From Pseudomonas grandcourensis (GTDB lineage Bacteria > Pseudomonadota > Gammaproteobacteria > Pseudomonadales > Pseudomonadaceae), in contig NZ_CP150919.1 of NCBI RefSeq assembly GCF_039909015.1, positions 2,208,501 to 2,272,500 on the forward strand: DNA of 64,000 nucleotides, in the 5' to 3' direction. The position numbers were made by a program, and so were the translations under genes. Positions 7,244 to 16,240 of the stretch are shown here, one piece after another. The notes under the pieces are model-generated. The model searched no databases. It had not been told where the DNA came from and saw nothing but the letters and a program-made list of their open reading frames with translations. Position 1 is the first letter of the stretch. Each line of letters starts with the position of its first letter.

Positions 7244-8821
7244 TCAGAACCGGTACTTGAAGTTGAGCGCGACGTTGTCGCGGTCGGCCAACGGGCTGTT
7301 GTTGGCGTTACCGAGGTAGGCGTTGTAGCGGGCCTCGACGGTGAAGTTGCCCAGGTAGCGCCACGAACTGCCGATGCTGGCGCGGTTATCGTTCTGGCCG
7401 GCGTTGATCGAGCCGACCATCGAGCTGTCGCCATGAGCGGCGGCGCTGAAGGTGACAGGCACCGACATGTCCCATCCGCTGAACACGTCGTTGTAGTCAA
7501 AGTTCGCCTGCACCGTGTAGCCCCAGGCATCGCGGTCATAAACCAGGCTGTCGGTTCCCGGCAGCGTGAAGCCCGGCGCCAGGGTCACCGGCTGCGACTT
7601 GTCGTTGCTGACCACGGTGTTGTAGACCACCTCGCCGGTCAGGGAGGTGTTGTCGGCGAAGGAGGTCGGGCCGAGCACGTAGATCATCGACGTTTGCGCT
7701 TGCACGGTCTTGCCACGCACGGGGCTGGAGAAACCGTTGTCGACCATCACCGGCGTGCCGTCGCGGTAGCTGACTTCACCGGCCCAACTGACGTCGCCCA
7801 GCACGGTGGCGAAGCTCGCGCCGAACAGGTCGATGTTGTCGAAGTAGCGCACCTGGTAGCGGCCCAGGTTCGACGCGAAATCCAGCGACGGCGTCTTGTC
7901 GTGATAGCGCGAGTAGAAGAGGCCGAACTCGGTGTTGTTCAACGACTCGGCGGCGTAGGTGAAGGCCACACCGTACTGGCCGCTGTCGCTCGGCTTGTCG
8001 TCCTTCATGCGGGTGACGAAACCGGAGGCGTCGTTGAAGCCGCCCTCGTCGATGAAGTCGGTGGTGGAGAAGTAGCTACCCACGCCGAACAGCTCGGTCT
8101 TTTCCCACTTGTATTGGTAGTAGGCCTGGATGCCCAGGCTTTCGGTCAGGGCGAACTGGGTGAACAGTTGGCCGACCGGCAGCAGGATTTCCTTGACCTC
8201 GACGCCCGGGGTGGTCGCCTTGGTTGCGTCCACCGGGCTCTGGGCCGCGGAAATACCCGGGTAGAACAGACTTTCACCCCAGCTCACCACCTGGTTACCC
8301 AGGCGCGCGTTGAAGGCATGGCCGCTCAGGTCCCAGGTGCCATAGGCGTAGTAATCGAGCATGCGCAGTTCATTGCGGTGCTGGTCGATGGTGTCCTGGG
8401 AGAAGCGGTCAGGCTTGCTGCAATGGCCGCCGGCGAAGCAGTTGGAAGTGCCGGTGGTGTTGTCGTTGTCCTGATCGTAGACGTTGTCGTAGAAGCCCGT
8501 CGCCCGGACGAACACGCCGTAGTCGTCTTGCCACTTGATGTTGGCTTCGGTGAGAAAGCCGCTGCGGTTGTTGATCAGGCTGCCTTTGTCGAACGCGTTG
8601 TCGCCGTCGTTGCCGTTGGCATTGGCGGTCAGTTTGTGATCGCGAGACTCGGTCCGCCAGGCGAGGCTGTACGTCAGTGTGGTGTCCCAGTCGATGCTCA
8701 AGTCTTCGCTTGGCTGAAAGCTCATGGCGTTAACGTGAGCGCTAAGTCCGCCCGCCAGCAACAGCCAAGCCAGTTGAACGCGAGGGTGCTGTGTTGGTGG
8801 GGCGATTATTGTTTTTATCAT
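7244..8821 (-). CDS. DUF1302 outer-membrane beta-barrel protein
   Basis: Protein of 525 aa. Seen: N-terminal export signal ending near residue 32, then many alternating polar/hydrophobic strands, and a C-terminal aromatic residue (NFKYRF) as in outer-membrane barrels. Known: DUF1302 members are predicted porin-like proteins accompanying DUF1329 in degradation loci for alkyl, aromatic and steroid compounds. First gene of a minus-strand operon; operator copy B lies about 94 bases upstream. Inference: entry of poorly soluble substrate across the outer membrane. The substrate is not shown by sequence. Confidence 0.87.
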   Translation of the reverse strand: MIKTIIAPPTQHPRVQLAWLLLAGGLSAHVNAMSFQPSEDLSIDWDTTLTYSLAWRTESRDHKLTANANGNDGDNAFDKGSLINNRSGFLTEANIKWQDDYGVFVRATGFYDNVYDQDNDNTTGTSNCFAGGHCSKPDRFSQDTIDQHRNELRMLDYYAYGTWDLSGHAFNARLGNQVVSWGESLFYPGISAAQSPVDATKATTPGVEVKEILLPVGQLFTQFALTESLGIQAYYQYKWEKTELFGVGSYFSTTDFIDEGGFNDASGFVTRMKDDKPSDSGQYGVAFTYAAESLNNTEFGLFYSRYHDKTPSLDFASNLGRYQVRYFDNIDLFGASFATVLGDVSWAGEVSYRDGTPVMVDNGFSSPVRGKTVQAQTSMIYVLGPTSFADNTSLTGEVVYNTVVSNDKSQPVTLAPGFTLPGTDSLVYDRDAWGYTVQANFDYNDVFSGWDMSVPVTFSAAAHGDSSMVGSINAGQNDNRASIGSSWRYLGNFTVEARYNAYLGNANNSPLADRDNVALNFKYRF

Positions 8822-8914
8822 GTCGTCCTCATGGCCCAGGTCAGACCTGCCCGACCTGCATTTCAGGGGGGTGATTGGTGCTGTGGGCGACTATGGAGTC
8901 ACGACTTGCGCGCA

Positions 8915-8935
8915 ACATCGTCCAAGCGGACTAAG
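8915..8935 (-). promoter_or_regulatory. Operator copy B, serving DUF1302/DUF1329
   Basis: In gene sense CTTAGTCC-GCTT-GGACGATGT. A -10-like CATAGT follows about 20 bases further toward the gene. It points away from copy C, 30 bases to the right. Confidence 0.65.
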
Positions 8936-8965
8936 CGATTTGTACGGGGTGGCGGCAGGCCTGGC

Positions 8966-8986
8966 CTTAGTCTTATCGGACGATGA
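8966..8986 (+). promoter_or_regulatory. Operator copy C, serving kstD
   Basis: CTTAGTCT-TATC-GGACGATGA on the plus strand, followed after 20 bases by AACAAT. It lies 102 bases before the kstD start. Together with copy B it forms a back-to-back pair in a 266-base divergent intergenic region. Confidence 0.65.
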
Positions 8987-9087
8987 ACACCCGGCGCGCG
9001 CGGCGAACAATCCCGAGACCGACTGCACCGGGCGAAGATCCGGCGGTGGCGGTTTCTGCCTGATGGGCGCTGAACAAGGGTGATCGC

Positions 9088-10830
9088 ATGAACGCTGCCG
9101 GGATCAAATGGGACGAGTGCTGTGATGTGTTGGTGATTGGCTCTGGAGCCGGGGGCATGACCGCTGTGCTGCGCGCCCACGACCTGGGCCTCAATGCGCT
9201 GCTGATCGAAAAGAGTGGCGAGTACGGCGGCACCTCGGCGGTGTCCGGCGGCGGCATCTGGATCCCCAACAACCACCGGATCAACGCGATCGGCGGCAGT
9301 GACTCGGCGGCCGAAGCGATTGCCTACATCCGCGCGGTGACCCACGGCGAGATCGACGACGGGCGCATCGAAGCCTATGTCGAACATGGCCGGGAGATGG
9401 TCGAGTACCTGGAACAACACACCCGCGTGCGCTTCGAAGCGCAACCACGCTACGCCGATTACTACCCGGAGGTCGAGGGCGGAAAACCGGGCTATCGCTC
9501 GATGGATCCGCAACCGTTCGATGCCGCCGAACTCGGCGAAGAATTTTTGCGCATGCGCGCTCCGTCCCCCGGCACCCTGATGATGGGGCGCATGGCGATG
9601 ACCATGAAAGAGGCGCAGGTGCTGCTGTGCCGTGGCCCCGGCTGGTTGCGCCTGACCCTGCGGGTGATGTGGCGCTACTGGCGTGATCGCGAAGGGCGAC
9701 GCTTGTCCCGCCGCGACCGTTTCCTGACCCTGGGCAATGCCTTGATCGGTGCCTTGCGCTGTTCGTTGCAGGATCGCGGCAAGTCGCTGTGGCTCAACTG
9801 TGCGCTGGAAGAACTGCTGCTGGTCGGCGACCGGGTCGGCGGGGCGCGAGTCAATCGCAACGGTCAGTTGCTCAACGTCAAGGCGCGCTACGGGGTGATC
9901 ATCGCCGCCGGTGGTTTCGAGCGTAACCAGGCGATGCGTGAGCAGTATTTGCCGCAGCCGTCCAAAGCGGATTGGAGCGCCACACCGCCGAACAATACCG
10001 GCGACGGCATCCGCGCTGGCCAGGCCATTGGTGCGCGGACCGCGTTGATGGATCACAGCTGGTGGGCGCCGACCACTTACGTCAAGGGCGAAGAAAAACA
10101 GCGTGCGCTGTTCGTTGAACGCACCCTGCCGGGGTGCGTGATGGTCAATGCGGCGGGTGAGCGTTTCGTCAACGAAGCCGCGCCCTATACCGATATCGTT
10201 TACGCGATGTACGCCAACAACCGCGAAGGCGCCGCGAGCGTGCCGTGCTGGATGGTGTTCGACGCCGAGTTCCGCCGCAAATACCCGTGCGGCGCCTTGC
10301 TGCCGGGCTATGCCCAGCGTGATTGGCAATTGCCCGAGCATTTGCGTGATTACTTCCACAAGGCGTCGAGTCTTGAAGAGCTGGCGACGAAAATCGGTGT
10401 CGACGCTGGCGGGCTGGTGCGCACCGTGCAGCGCTTCAACGGCATGGCCGTGCAGGGTGTCGACGAGGATTTCCACAAGGGCGAATCGCTGTTCGACCGC
10501 TACTACGGCGACCCGAACGTGCAACCCAATCCGTGCCTGGCGCCGCTGCTCAAGGGGCCGTTCTACGCCGTGCGCATCGACGCCGGCGACATCGGCACCA
10601 AGGGTGGCCTGCTGACCGACGTGCATGCCCGCGTGTTGCACGAAGACGGTGAACCGATCAACGGCCTGTACGCCATCGGCAACAGCGCCGCCTCGATGAT
10701 GGGCCGCACCTATCCGGGCGCCGGTTCGACCATCGGCCCGGCCATGACCTTCGGTTACCTGGCGGCCAATCACATCAAGCGCCAGAGCGAAACCGCTTCG
10801 GCGAAAACCTTGTTCGGGAGTGTCGAATGA
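9088..10830 (+). CDS. kstD: 3-ketosteroid delta-1-dehydrogenase-like flavoprotein (KstD)
   Basis: FAD-dependent dehydrogenase of 580 aa that would introduce the C1-C2 double bond of 3-ketosteroids. Seen: FAD-binding VIGSGAGGMTA (about 16-26), GGTSAVSGGGIWIP (about 46-59), a tyrosine-rich RYADYY (121-125) where KstD has a catalytic tyrosine, and RTYPGAGSTIGP near the C-terminus. In the last motif Y542 and G546 match the KstD Tyr/Gly pair that holds the 3-keto group. Starts the operon with the DHRS1-like SDR, whose ATG overlaps its stop. A second, different steroid-dehydrogenase-like flavoprotein lies at 16228-17907. Confidence 0.85.
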   Translation: MNAAGIKWDECCDVLVIGSGAGGMTAVLRAHDLGLNALLIEKSGEYGGTSAVSGGGIWIPNNHRINAIGGSDSAAEAIAYIRAVTHGEIDDGRIEAYVEHGREMVEYLEQHTRVRFEAQPRYADYYPEVEGGKPGYRSMDPQPFDAAELGEEFLRMRAPSPGTLMMGRMAMTMKEAQVLLCRGPGWLRLTLRVMWRYWRDREGRRLSRRDRFLTLGNALIGALRCSLQDRGKSLWLNCALEELLLVGDRVGGARVNRNGQLLNVKARYGVIIAAGGFERNQAMREQYLPQPSKADWSATPPNNTGDGIRAGQAIGARTALMDHSWWAPTTYVKGEEKQRALFVERTLPGCVMVNAAGERFVNEAAPYTDIVYAMYANNREGAASVPCWMVFDAEFRRKYPCGALLPGYAQRDWQLPEHLRDYFHKASSLEELATKIGVDAGGLVRTVQRFNGMAVQGVDEDFHKGESLFDRYYGDPNVQPNPCLAPLLKGPFYAVRIDAGDIGTKGGLLTDVHARVLHEDGEPINGLYAIGNSAASMMGRTYPGAGSTIGPAMTFGYLAANHIKRQSETASAKTLFGSVE

Positions 10831-11705
10831 ACAACCAGCATCCGCAGATCGCCGTAGTGACCGGTGCCAGTCGCGGAGTCGGGCAGGGCATTGCCCTGGC
10901 CCTCGGGGCGGCGGGAATGACGGTGTATGTCACCGGTCGTGCCCCGGCGCAGGGCGGATCGAGCTTGTACGGGCATGCCTTGCGCGGCTCGCTGGAGGAC
11001 ACCGCCGCTGCGATCACCGCTGCTGGTGGGCGCGGTATCGCGGTGGTCTGTGATCACGCCGATGACGCGCAGGTTCAGGCGCTGTTTAGCCGTGTGGAAG
11101 AAGAGTGTGGGCATCTGGATCTGCTGGTGAACAACGCCGCGTTCATCCATGACCAGTTGATCGAGCCGGGGCCGTTCTGGGCTAAACCGCTGGACCTGGT
11201 GCGCATTCTCGACGTCGGTCTGCGCTCGGCCTACATCGCCAGCTTCTACGCCGCGCCGCTGTTGCTGAAAAGTGCCCAGGGGCTGATCTGCTTTACCTCG
11301 TCGTTCGGTGCCGGCTGCTACATGCATGGTCCGGCGTACGGCGCGCAAAAAGCCGGTGTCGACAAGCTGGCGGCGGACATGGCGATCGATTTCGAGGAGC
11401 AGGGCGTGGCGGCGTTGTCGCTTTGGCTCGGCCCGCAACTGACCGAACGCACGAAGATTGCCGGCGAGCAGCATGGCGAGCAGTACCAGGCGTTCCTGGC
11501 CCACGCCGAAACCCCGCAATTCAACGGGCGGGTGATTCATGCCTTGCTCAATGATCCGCAGCTGATGGCGTTGTCCGGGCAGACCCTGATCACCGCCGAA
11601 ATCGCTCCTGGTTACGGCATCAGCGAAGCCGAAGGCCGCCAGCCGCCATCCCATCGTGCCATGCTCGGCGACCCGCGCCAGCAGCATCCGGCGCGGGTGG
11701 TCTGA
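10827..11705 (+). CDS. DHRS1-like short-chain dehydrogenase
   Basis: SDR of 292 aa. Seen: TGASRGVGQGIA cofactor motif, NNAAF, active-site AYGAQKAGVDKLAADMA, and SLWLGPQLTE after it. This pattern is typical of the DHRS1 group of animals and bacteria rather than of FabG. Known: human DHRS1 reduces some steroids. Its ATG overlaps the kstD stop (ATGA), so the two are co-translated. Inference: acts on a keto or hydroxy steroid together with KstD. No defined pathway step can be assigned. Confidence 0.8.
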   Translation: MNNQHPQIAVVTGASRGVGQGIALALGAAGMTVYVTGRAPAQGGSSLYGHALRGSLEDTAAAITAAGGRGIAVVCDHADDAQVQALFSRVEEECGHLDLLVNNAAFIHDQLIEPGPFWAKPLDLVRILDVGLRSAYIASFYAAPLLLKSAQGLICFTSSFGAGCYMHGPAYGAQKAGVDKLAADMAIDFEEQGVAALSLWLGPQLTERTKIAGEQHGEQYQAFLAHAETPQFNGRVIHALLNDPQLMALSGQTLITAEIAPGYGISEAEGRQPPSHRAMLGDPRQQHPARVV

Positions 11706-11729
11706 TCCGTCCAGACATACACAAAAACC

Positions 11730-11812
11730 TGTAGGAGCGAGCCTGCTCGCGATGGTCTATCAGTTGCATTGATGTCGACTGACACACCATCGCGAGCAGG
11801 CTCGCTCCTACA
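11730..11812. repeat. REP palindrome pair
   Basis: Converging pair of the GTAGGAGCGAGCCTGCTCGCGA type in the 117-base gap between the convergent SDR and ligase genes. Confidence 0.9.
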
Positions 11813-11822
11813 AGGATTGCGT

Positions 11823-13403
11823 TTAGTCGGCGGGCTGCAATGCCCACTCGCGCAACACATTCTTGGTCACTTTGCCCGCGGCATTGATCGGCATCTTCTG
11901 CAGCACCTGCACCCGGCGCGGCACCTTGTAGTTGGCCATCTGCTCACGGCACCAGGCGAGGAACCGTGCCTGTTCGATTTCCATACCCGGCGCTGGCAAC
12001 AGGAACGCCATCGCCACTTCACCCATGCGCTCATCGGGAATGCCGATCACCGCCGCCTGAGCCACACCCGGATAGGTCAGCAAGCACTGTTCGATCTCCG
12101 CCGGGTACACATTGAAGCCGCCGGTGATGAACATGTCCTTGAGGCGGTCGGTGATGCGCAGGTAACCCTGTTCGTCGAGCATGCCGATGTCGCCGGTGTG
12201 CAGCCAGCCGTCGGCGTCGAGAATCTCCTGGCTGGCTTCGGGGTTGTTGAGGTAACCCTGCATCAGGTTGTAGCCGCGAATCTGCACTTCACCGGGAATG
12301 TTCGCCGGCTGGCTGCGGCCGCTGTTGCCGACACAACGTACTTCTACCCCCGGCATCGCCCGGCCGCTGGTGTTGGCGACCAGCTCCGCAGAGTCGCCGG
12401 CGCGGCAGATCGTGGCGAAACCGCAGACCTCCGTCAGGCCATAGGCGGTGACGATGGTGGCGAAGCCCAGTTCGTCGCGCATGCGGTGGATCATCTCCAC
12501 CGGGATCGCCGCCGCCCCGGTCACCGCCACGCGCAGGGAGCTCAGGTCGAACTCACTGCGTTGCGGATGGGCAAGCAACGATTGATACAGCGTCGGCGGC
12601 CCTGGCAGCACGGTGATGCGTTCGCGCTGCACGCATTCAAGCACAGCCTGCACGTCGAACACTTGCTGGGGCAGGAGGGTGCAGCCACGCATCAAGGCGG
12701 CCAGCCAGCCGGCCTTGTAGCCGAAGGAGTGGAAGAAGGGGTTGACGATCAGGTAGCGATCGCTCTCGCGCAAGCCAACGATATCGCTCCAGTCCCGCAC
12801 GATTCGCAGGTTCTGGCCGTGGCTGGTCATCACGCCTTTGGGCTTGCCGGTGGTGCCCGAAGTAAACAGCACGTCGGACAAGGCCTGCGGGCCAACGCTC
12901 TGTTCGCGGGTGCGCAGGGCCAGGTGCGGCACGTCGACCCCCAGGTCCATGAACCGATCCCACGCCAGGGTGCCCGCATTGGCGCCGCGCACGCTGACGA
13001 TGTGGCGCAGGGCAGGCAGGTCTTCGGACGCCAGCATGCCGGGATAGTCCGCACCAAGAAACTCACCGATGGCAAACAACACGCAGGTGCCGCTCTCGCG
13101 CAGGATGTAGCCGGCCTCGCTGCCCTTCATCCGGGTATTGAGCGGCACCAGGGCGGCGCCGACACTTTGCAGGGCACCGGCGGCGACAATCCACTCCCAC
13201 ACATTGGGCGCCCAGATCGCCACGCGGTCCCCGACCTGTACGTCGAGGGCCAGCAGTGCGCGGGCAGCCTGGCGGCGCAGTTGGTCCAGTTGTCGGTAGC
13301 TGATGACGTGGCCCGCGTCCTCGATGGCCGGGCGGTCGCCGTAGGCCTGGGCAGCGTTGGCGAACAGTTGAGCGATGGTCAGTGCGGTGGCGACAGGCGG
13401 CAT
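11823..13403 (-). CDS. fadD3: Acyl-CoA synthetase, FadD3-like (HIP-CoA ligase)
   Basis: AMP-forming acyl-CoA ligase of 526 aa. Seen: P-loop TSGTTGKPKG (181-190), AYGLTE, GWLHTGD, DRLKDMFITGG and C-terminal catalytic lysine K511 in AAGKVTKN. Known: actinobacterial FadD3 activates HIP, the bicyclic C/D-ring propionate left after rings A and B are removed; Comamonas has a counterpart. The remaining HIP genes of that scheme (ipdAB, ipdC, echA20, fadA6) are present here, which supports this substrate over a generic fatty acid. GGGAGG precedes the ATG. Co-transcribed with the SDR at 13476-14222, 72 bases upstream. Confidence 0.82.
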   Translation of the reverse strand: MPPVATALTIAQLFANAAQAYGDRPAIEDAGHVISYRQLDQLRRQAARALLALDVQVGDRVAIWAPNVWEWIVAAGALQSVGAALVPLNTRMKGSEAGYILRESGTCVLFAIGEFLGADYPGMLASEDLPALRHIVSVRGANAGTLAWDRFMDLGVDVPHLALRTREQSVGPQALSDVLFTSGTTGKPKGVMTSHGQNLRIVRDWSDIVGLRESDRYLIVNPFFHSFGYKAGWLAALMRGCTLLPQQVFDVQAVLECVQRERITVLPGPPTLYQSLLAHPQRSEFDLSSLRVAVTGAAAIPVEMIHRMRDELGFATIVTAYGLTEVCGFATICRAGDSAELVANTSGRAMPGVEVRCVGNSGRSQPANIPGEVQIRGYNLMQGYLNNPEASQEILDADGWLHTGDIGMLDEQGYLRITDRLKDMFITGGFNVYPAEIEQCLLTYPGVAQAAVIGIPDERMGEVAMAFLLPAPGMEIEQARFLAWCREQMANYKVPRRVQVLQKMPINAAGKVTKNVLREWALQPAD

Positions 13404-13475
13404 GGGGCCTCCCCGGTTAGAAGACAGTTGCGAAAAAGGGAGTAGGCCGGGCAGGGCGCCCGGCCGGATAACGAA

Positions 13476-14222
13476 TTACTGGGCGGGCGGGGCGAAACGG
13501 CGACCGGCGGAGAAACCACCGTCCACGGCGATCATCTGGCCGCTGACAAAGGACGCTTCGTCCGAGGCCAGGAACAGAGCGACGTTGGCCACTTCCTCCG
13601 GTTGCCCGGAGCGGCTGAGCATGTGCTGCGAGGCGAAGAAGGCGTGGAACGCGTCATTGTCACGGACCATGCTGGTCATCGGCGTTTCGATCAGGCCCGG
13701 GCACAGGCCGTTGACGCGAACGTTGGCGTAGCCGTAGTCGATGGCCATCGAGCGGGTCAGCTGGTTGATGCCACCCTTGGACACGTTGTAGGCCACGTTG
13801 CCGTCGCAGCCTTGCAGGCCGAAGATCGAACCGACGTTGATGATCGAGCCATTGCGTTGTTCAACCATCGACGCCAGCGCGTATTTGCTGGTGAGCATGC
13901 TGCCGGTCAGGTTGATGTCCATCACCCGTTGCCAGTTGGCGGTGGTGGTCTGGGTCACGCTGCCCTGGTCGGCGACTCCGGCGGCGTTGACCAGCACGTC
14001 GATGCGCCCGAGGCGACTGATGACTTCTTGCATGACTTGCTGCACCTGCGCTTCGTCCCGCACGTCCAGGGTCATGAACAGGCCGGGAAAGTCTGCCGGT
14101 GCACTGCCGATGTCCAGCCCGACCACTTGCGCGCCTTCTTCAGCGAAACGGCGCACGCAGGCCAGACCGATACCCGAAGCGCCGCCGGTGACCACCGCAA
14201 CCTTATTCTGCAAACGAGCCAT
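13476..14222 (-). CDS. Short-chain dehydrogenase (FabG-like)
   Basis: Classical SDR of 248 aa. Seen: TGGASGIG (about 12-19), NAAG, catalytic S in NVGSIFG and YNVSK, and C-terminal VSGQMIAVDGGFSAG. First gene of the operon with the FadD3-like ligase; operator copy D lies 66 bases upstream and AGAGGTG precedes the ATG. Candidate substrates are a ring hydroxyl of the sterane or a hydroxyl of HIP-CoA (as for IpdF). The sequence does not distinguish these. Confidence 0.8.
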   Translation of the reverse strand: MARLQNKVAVVTGGASGIGLACVRRFAEEGAQVVGLDIGSAPADFPGLFMTLDVRDEAQVQQVMQEVISRLGRIDVLVNAAGVADQGSVTQTTTANWQRVMDINLTGSMLTSKYALASMVEQRNGSIINVGSIFGLQGCDGNVAYNVSKGGINQLTRSMAIDYGYANVRVNGLCPGLIETPMTSMVRDNDAFHAFFASQHMLSRSGQPEEVANVALFLASDEASFVSGQMIAVDGGFSAGRRFAPPAQ

Positions 14223-14287
14223 AACTGCACCTCTTTATTGTTGTGGGCTAATGCTGTGGCCGAGTCTAACCGCAGACCGGACCCGAG

Positions 14288-14308
14288 TGATCGTCCGTTG
14301 AGACTAAG
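14288..14308 (-). promoter_or_regulatory. Operator copy D, serving the SDR-fadD3 operon
   Basis: In gene sense CTTAGTCT-CAAC-GGACGATC, followed after about 20 bases by TAGACT as a -10-like box. The last base of the motif departs from consensus. Confidence 0.6.
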
Positions 14309-14335
14309 GCGAAATGTTGGTCGGTCAGAAGCAAC

Positions 14336-14367
14336 CTGTGGCGAGGGGGCAAGCCCCCTCGCCACAG
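14336..14367. repeat. Long perfect hairpin between kshB and the SDR operon
   Basis: CTGTGGCGAGGGGGC and GCCCCCTCGCCACAG are 15-base arms around two bases. This is a different REP type from the GAGCGAGC family elsewhere. Located 21 bases after the kshB stop, it could act as that operon's transcript end. Confidence 0.8.
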
Positions 14368-14388
14368 GTACGGTGTTGGTCCTGAATA

Positions 14389-15471
14389 TCAATCCGGGAA
14401 TTTCAGGCGTACTTTCGCCCCGGTCGGTCGGCTCTGGCAGGCCAGTGTCCAACCGTCGGCGAGTTCCTTGGGTGTCAGTACATCGTTGCGTGCCAACTGA
14501 ACCTCACCTTCCTTGACCACGCACATGCACGCGCCGCAGAAACCTTCTTCACAGGACGACGGCACATCCAGACCGGCAGCCTTGCAACTTTGCAGCAGGG
14601 TGTCGCCGGGCTGGCAGGCGATTTCGTGTTGCACACCATCGAGCTCAACGATCAGCGCTTCGCACTGCGAAGCCATCGCGGCCTCGCGGGCGAGGGCTTC
14701 TTCGGCCAACAGTTCGTCGGGGTCCGGTGGCGAAACGAAACGTTCGACATGGATCCGCTCGGCCGCTTCGCCCAGTGCCAGCAGCGTGCGCTCCACGGTG
14801 TCCATGAAGGGGCCCGGCCCGCAGATGAAGTAGTCGCCACCGGCCGATCCGCGCAGCAGATGACGGACCTGATGGTCCGTCAGGAAACCCTGCACCGAAT
14901 CGAGGACGTGCACCACGTGCAGTTGATCAGGATGCGCCTTGATCAACTGGCACAGCTCGTCCTTGAATATCACCGACGCTTCATCGCGGTTGGCGTAGAT
15001 CAACTTGATCGGCCGCCGACTGCTATGCAGCACCGACTTGAGAATGGAAAACACCGGGGTGATGCCCGAACCGCCCCCGAACAGGACCAGGGGCTTTTCG
15101 GTGTCCGCCTGCGGGTCCAGGCAGAAATGCCCGGCCGGTGGCAGCACTTCCAGCCAGTCGCCGACCTGGACTTCGTTCATCCAGTTCGACACCCGGCCGC
15201 CGTCGACCCGTTTCACCGTGACCTTGGGCAGCGCGTCCGCAAGGGGCGAGCTGGCCATGGAATAGCAGCGGGTCAACAGTTTGCCGGCGAAGGGCACGCG
15301 AAAACTCAGGAACTGGCCCGGTTTGTAGCGAAACCGTTCACGCAGGGTTGGCGGTACGTCCAGCACCAGCGAGCGCGCGTCAGCGGTCTCGTCGATCACC
15401 GCGCACACTTGCAATGAGACGCTTGCCGTCGTGTGTTCGGCCGGGGTCAGGTTCTGTTGTTGCGTGCCCAT
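14389..15471 (-). CDS. kshB: 3-ketosteroid 9-alpha-monooxygenase, ferredoxin reductase subunit (KshB)
   Basis: Reductase of 360 aa that passes electrons from NAD(P)H to KshA. Domains in order: FAD-binding (RCYSMASSP), NAD-binding (GGGSGITPVFSI and FICGPGPFMD), and a C-terminal plant-type 2Fe-2S ferredoxin with C307-x4-C312-x2-C315-x29-C345. The ATG at 15471 has GAGG five bases upstream; a GTG six bases earlier is possible. Last gene of the operon hsaB - delta-4 dehydrogenase - HSD - kshB, 14 bases after the HSD stop. The oxygenase partner is at 442-1485. Confidence 0.9.
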   Translation of the reverse strand: MGTQQQNLTPAEHTTASVSLQVCAVIDETADARSLVLDVPPTLRERFRYKPGQFLSFRVPFAGKLLTRCYSMASSPLADALPKVTVKRVDGGRVSNWMNEVQVGDWLEVLPPAGHFCLDPQADTEKPLVLFGGGSGITPVFSILKSVLHSSRRPIKLIYANRDEASVIFKDELCQLIKAHPDQLHVVHVLDSVQGFLTDHQVRHLLRGSAGGDYFICGPGPFMDTVERTLLALGEAAERIHVERFVSPPDPDELLAEEALAREAAMASQCEALIVELDGVQHEIACQPGDTLLQSCKAAGLDVPSSCEEGFCGACMCVVKEGEVQLARNDVLTPKELADGWTLACQSRPTGAKVRLKFPD

Positions 15472-15484
15472 GTTCACCTCGGCC

Positions 15485-16240
15485 TCAGAGCCCGCTGATC
15501 AGTTGGGCGTTGTCGACGCGGATCTCTGCACCGTTGACGAATCGCGACTCGTCGGCGGCGAGGAACAGCACCACGTTGGCAATGTCCCGTGGCGCGGCCA
15601 TGCGGTTCATCGGGTCCTGGTCCAGCGCTTCCTGCGGGATCGGCTGACCACCGGCCAGGGCCTGGGTCATCGGCGTGTTCACGCCATCGGGGTGTACGCT
15701 GTTGCAGCGGATGCGGTAACCCTGCTGCTTGCAGTGCAAGGCAATGGAACGGGTCATCGCCGCCACCGCGCCTTTGGACGCCGAGTAAGCGCAGAACATC
15801 GGCATCGCGCCCAGCGCGGCCACCGACGACATGTTGATGATCGAGCCGCCGCCGGTTTCCTTCATCGCCTGGATGGCGTACTTGCAGCCGAGGAAGTAGC
15901 CTTCGCCGTTGATCTTCTGCACCTTCTGCCACAGCTCCAGCGTGGTGTCTTCGATGCTGCCCAGGGCCAGGATCGCGGCGTTGTTGACCAGCACGTCGAG
16001 GCGGCCGAAGTGTTCAACAGTAGTTTTCACCACGTTCTGCCAATCGCTTTCGCTGGCGATGTCGTGGCGGATGAACAGTGCGTTGCTGCCGATCTCGGCG
16101 GCAACCTGACGGCCAGCCTCTTCGTTGAGGTCGGTCAGTACCACTTTGGCGCCTTCGCGGGCCAGCAGCAGGGCGTCTTCGCGTCCGATGCCGCTGGCGG
16201 CGCCGGTGATGATGCAGACTTTGCCTTCTACACGTTGCAT
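15485..16240 (-). CDS. 3-beta/17-beta-hydroxysteroid dehydrogenase-like SDR
   Basis: SDR of 251 aa. Seen: TGAASGIGREDALLL cofactor motif, RHDIASESDW, NNAAIL, catalytic YSASKGA, and the signature NSVHPDGVNTPM with a C-terminal VDNAQLISGL. From memory these resemble Comamonas testosteroni 3-beta/17-beta-HSD (RHDVSSEADW, NSIHPDGIYTPM, DNSILGMGL) better than FabG. It would oxidise 3-beta or 17-beta hydroxyls at entry to the pathway. ATG at 16240 with AGGAGAAC upstream; it overlaps the 3' end of the preceding flavoprotein gene by 13 bases. Confidence 0.82.
   Translation of the reverse strand: MQRVEGKVCIITGAASGIGREDALLLAREGAKVVLTDLNEEAGRQVAAEIGSNALFIRHDIASESDWQNVVKTTVEHFGRLDVLVNNAAILALGSIEDTTLELWQKVQKINGEGYFLGCKYAIQAMKETGGGSIINMSSVAALGAMPMFCAYSASKGAVAAMTRSIALHCKQQGYRIRCNSVHPDGVNTPMTQALAGGQPIPQEALDQDPMNRMAAPRDIANVVLFLAADESRFVNGAEIRVDNAQLISGL

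Noticed and set aside
5841..8821. DUF1302/DUF1329 genes as lipoprotein-sorting (Lol) components
   Set aside because: Although DUF1329 may share the carrier fold, the pair is in a catabolic regulon, has its own barrel and lacks LolC/D/E partners.
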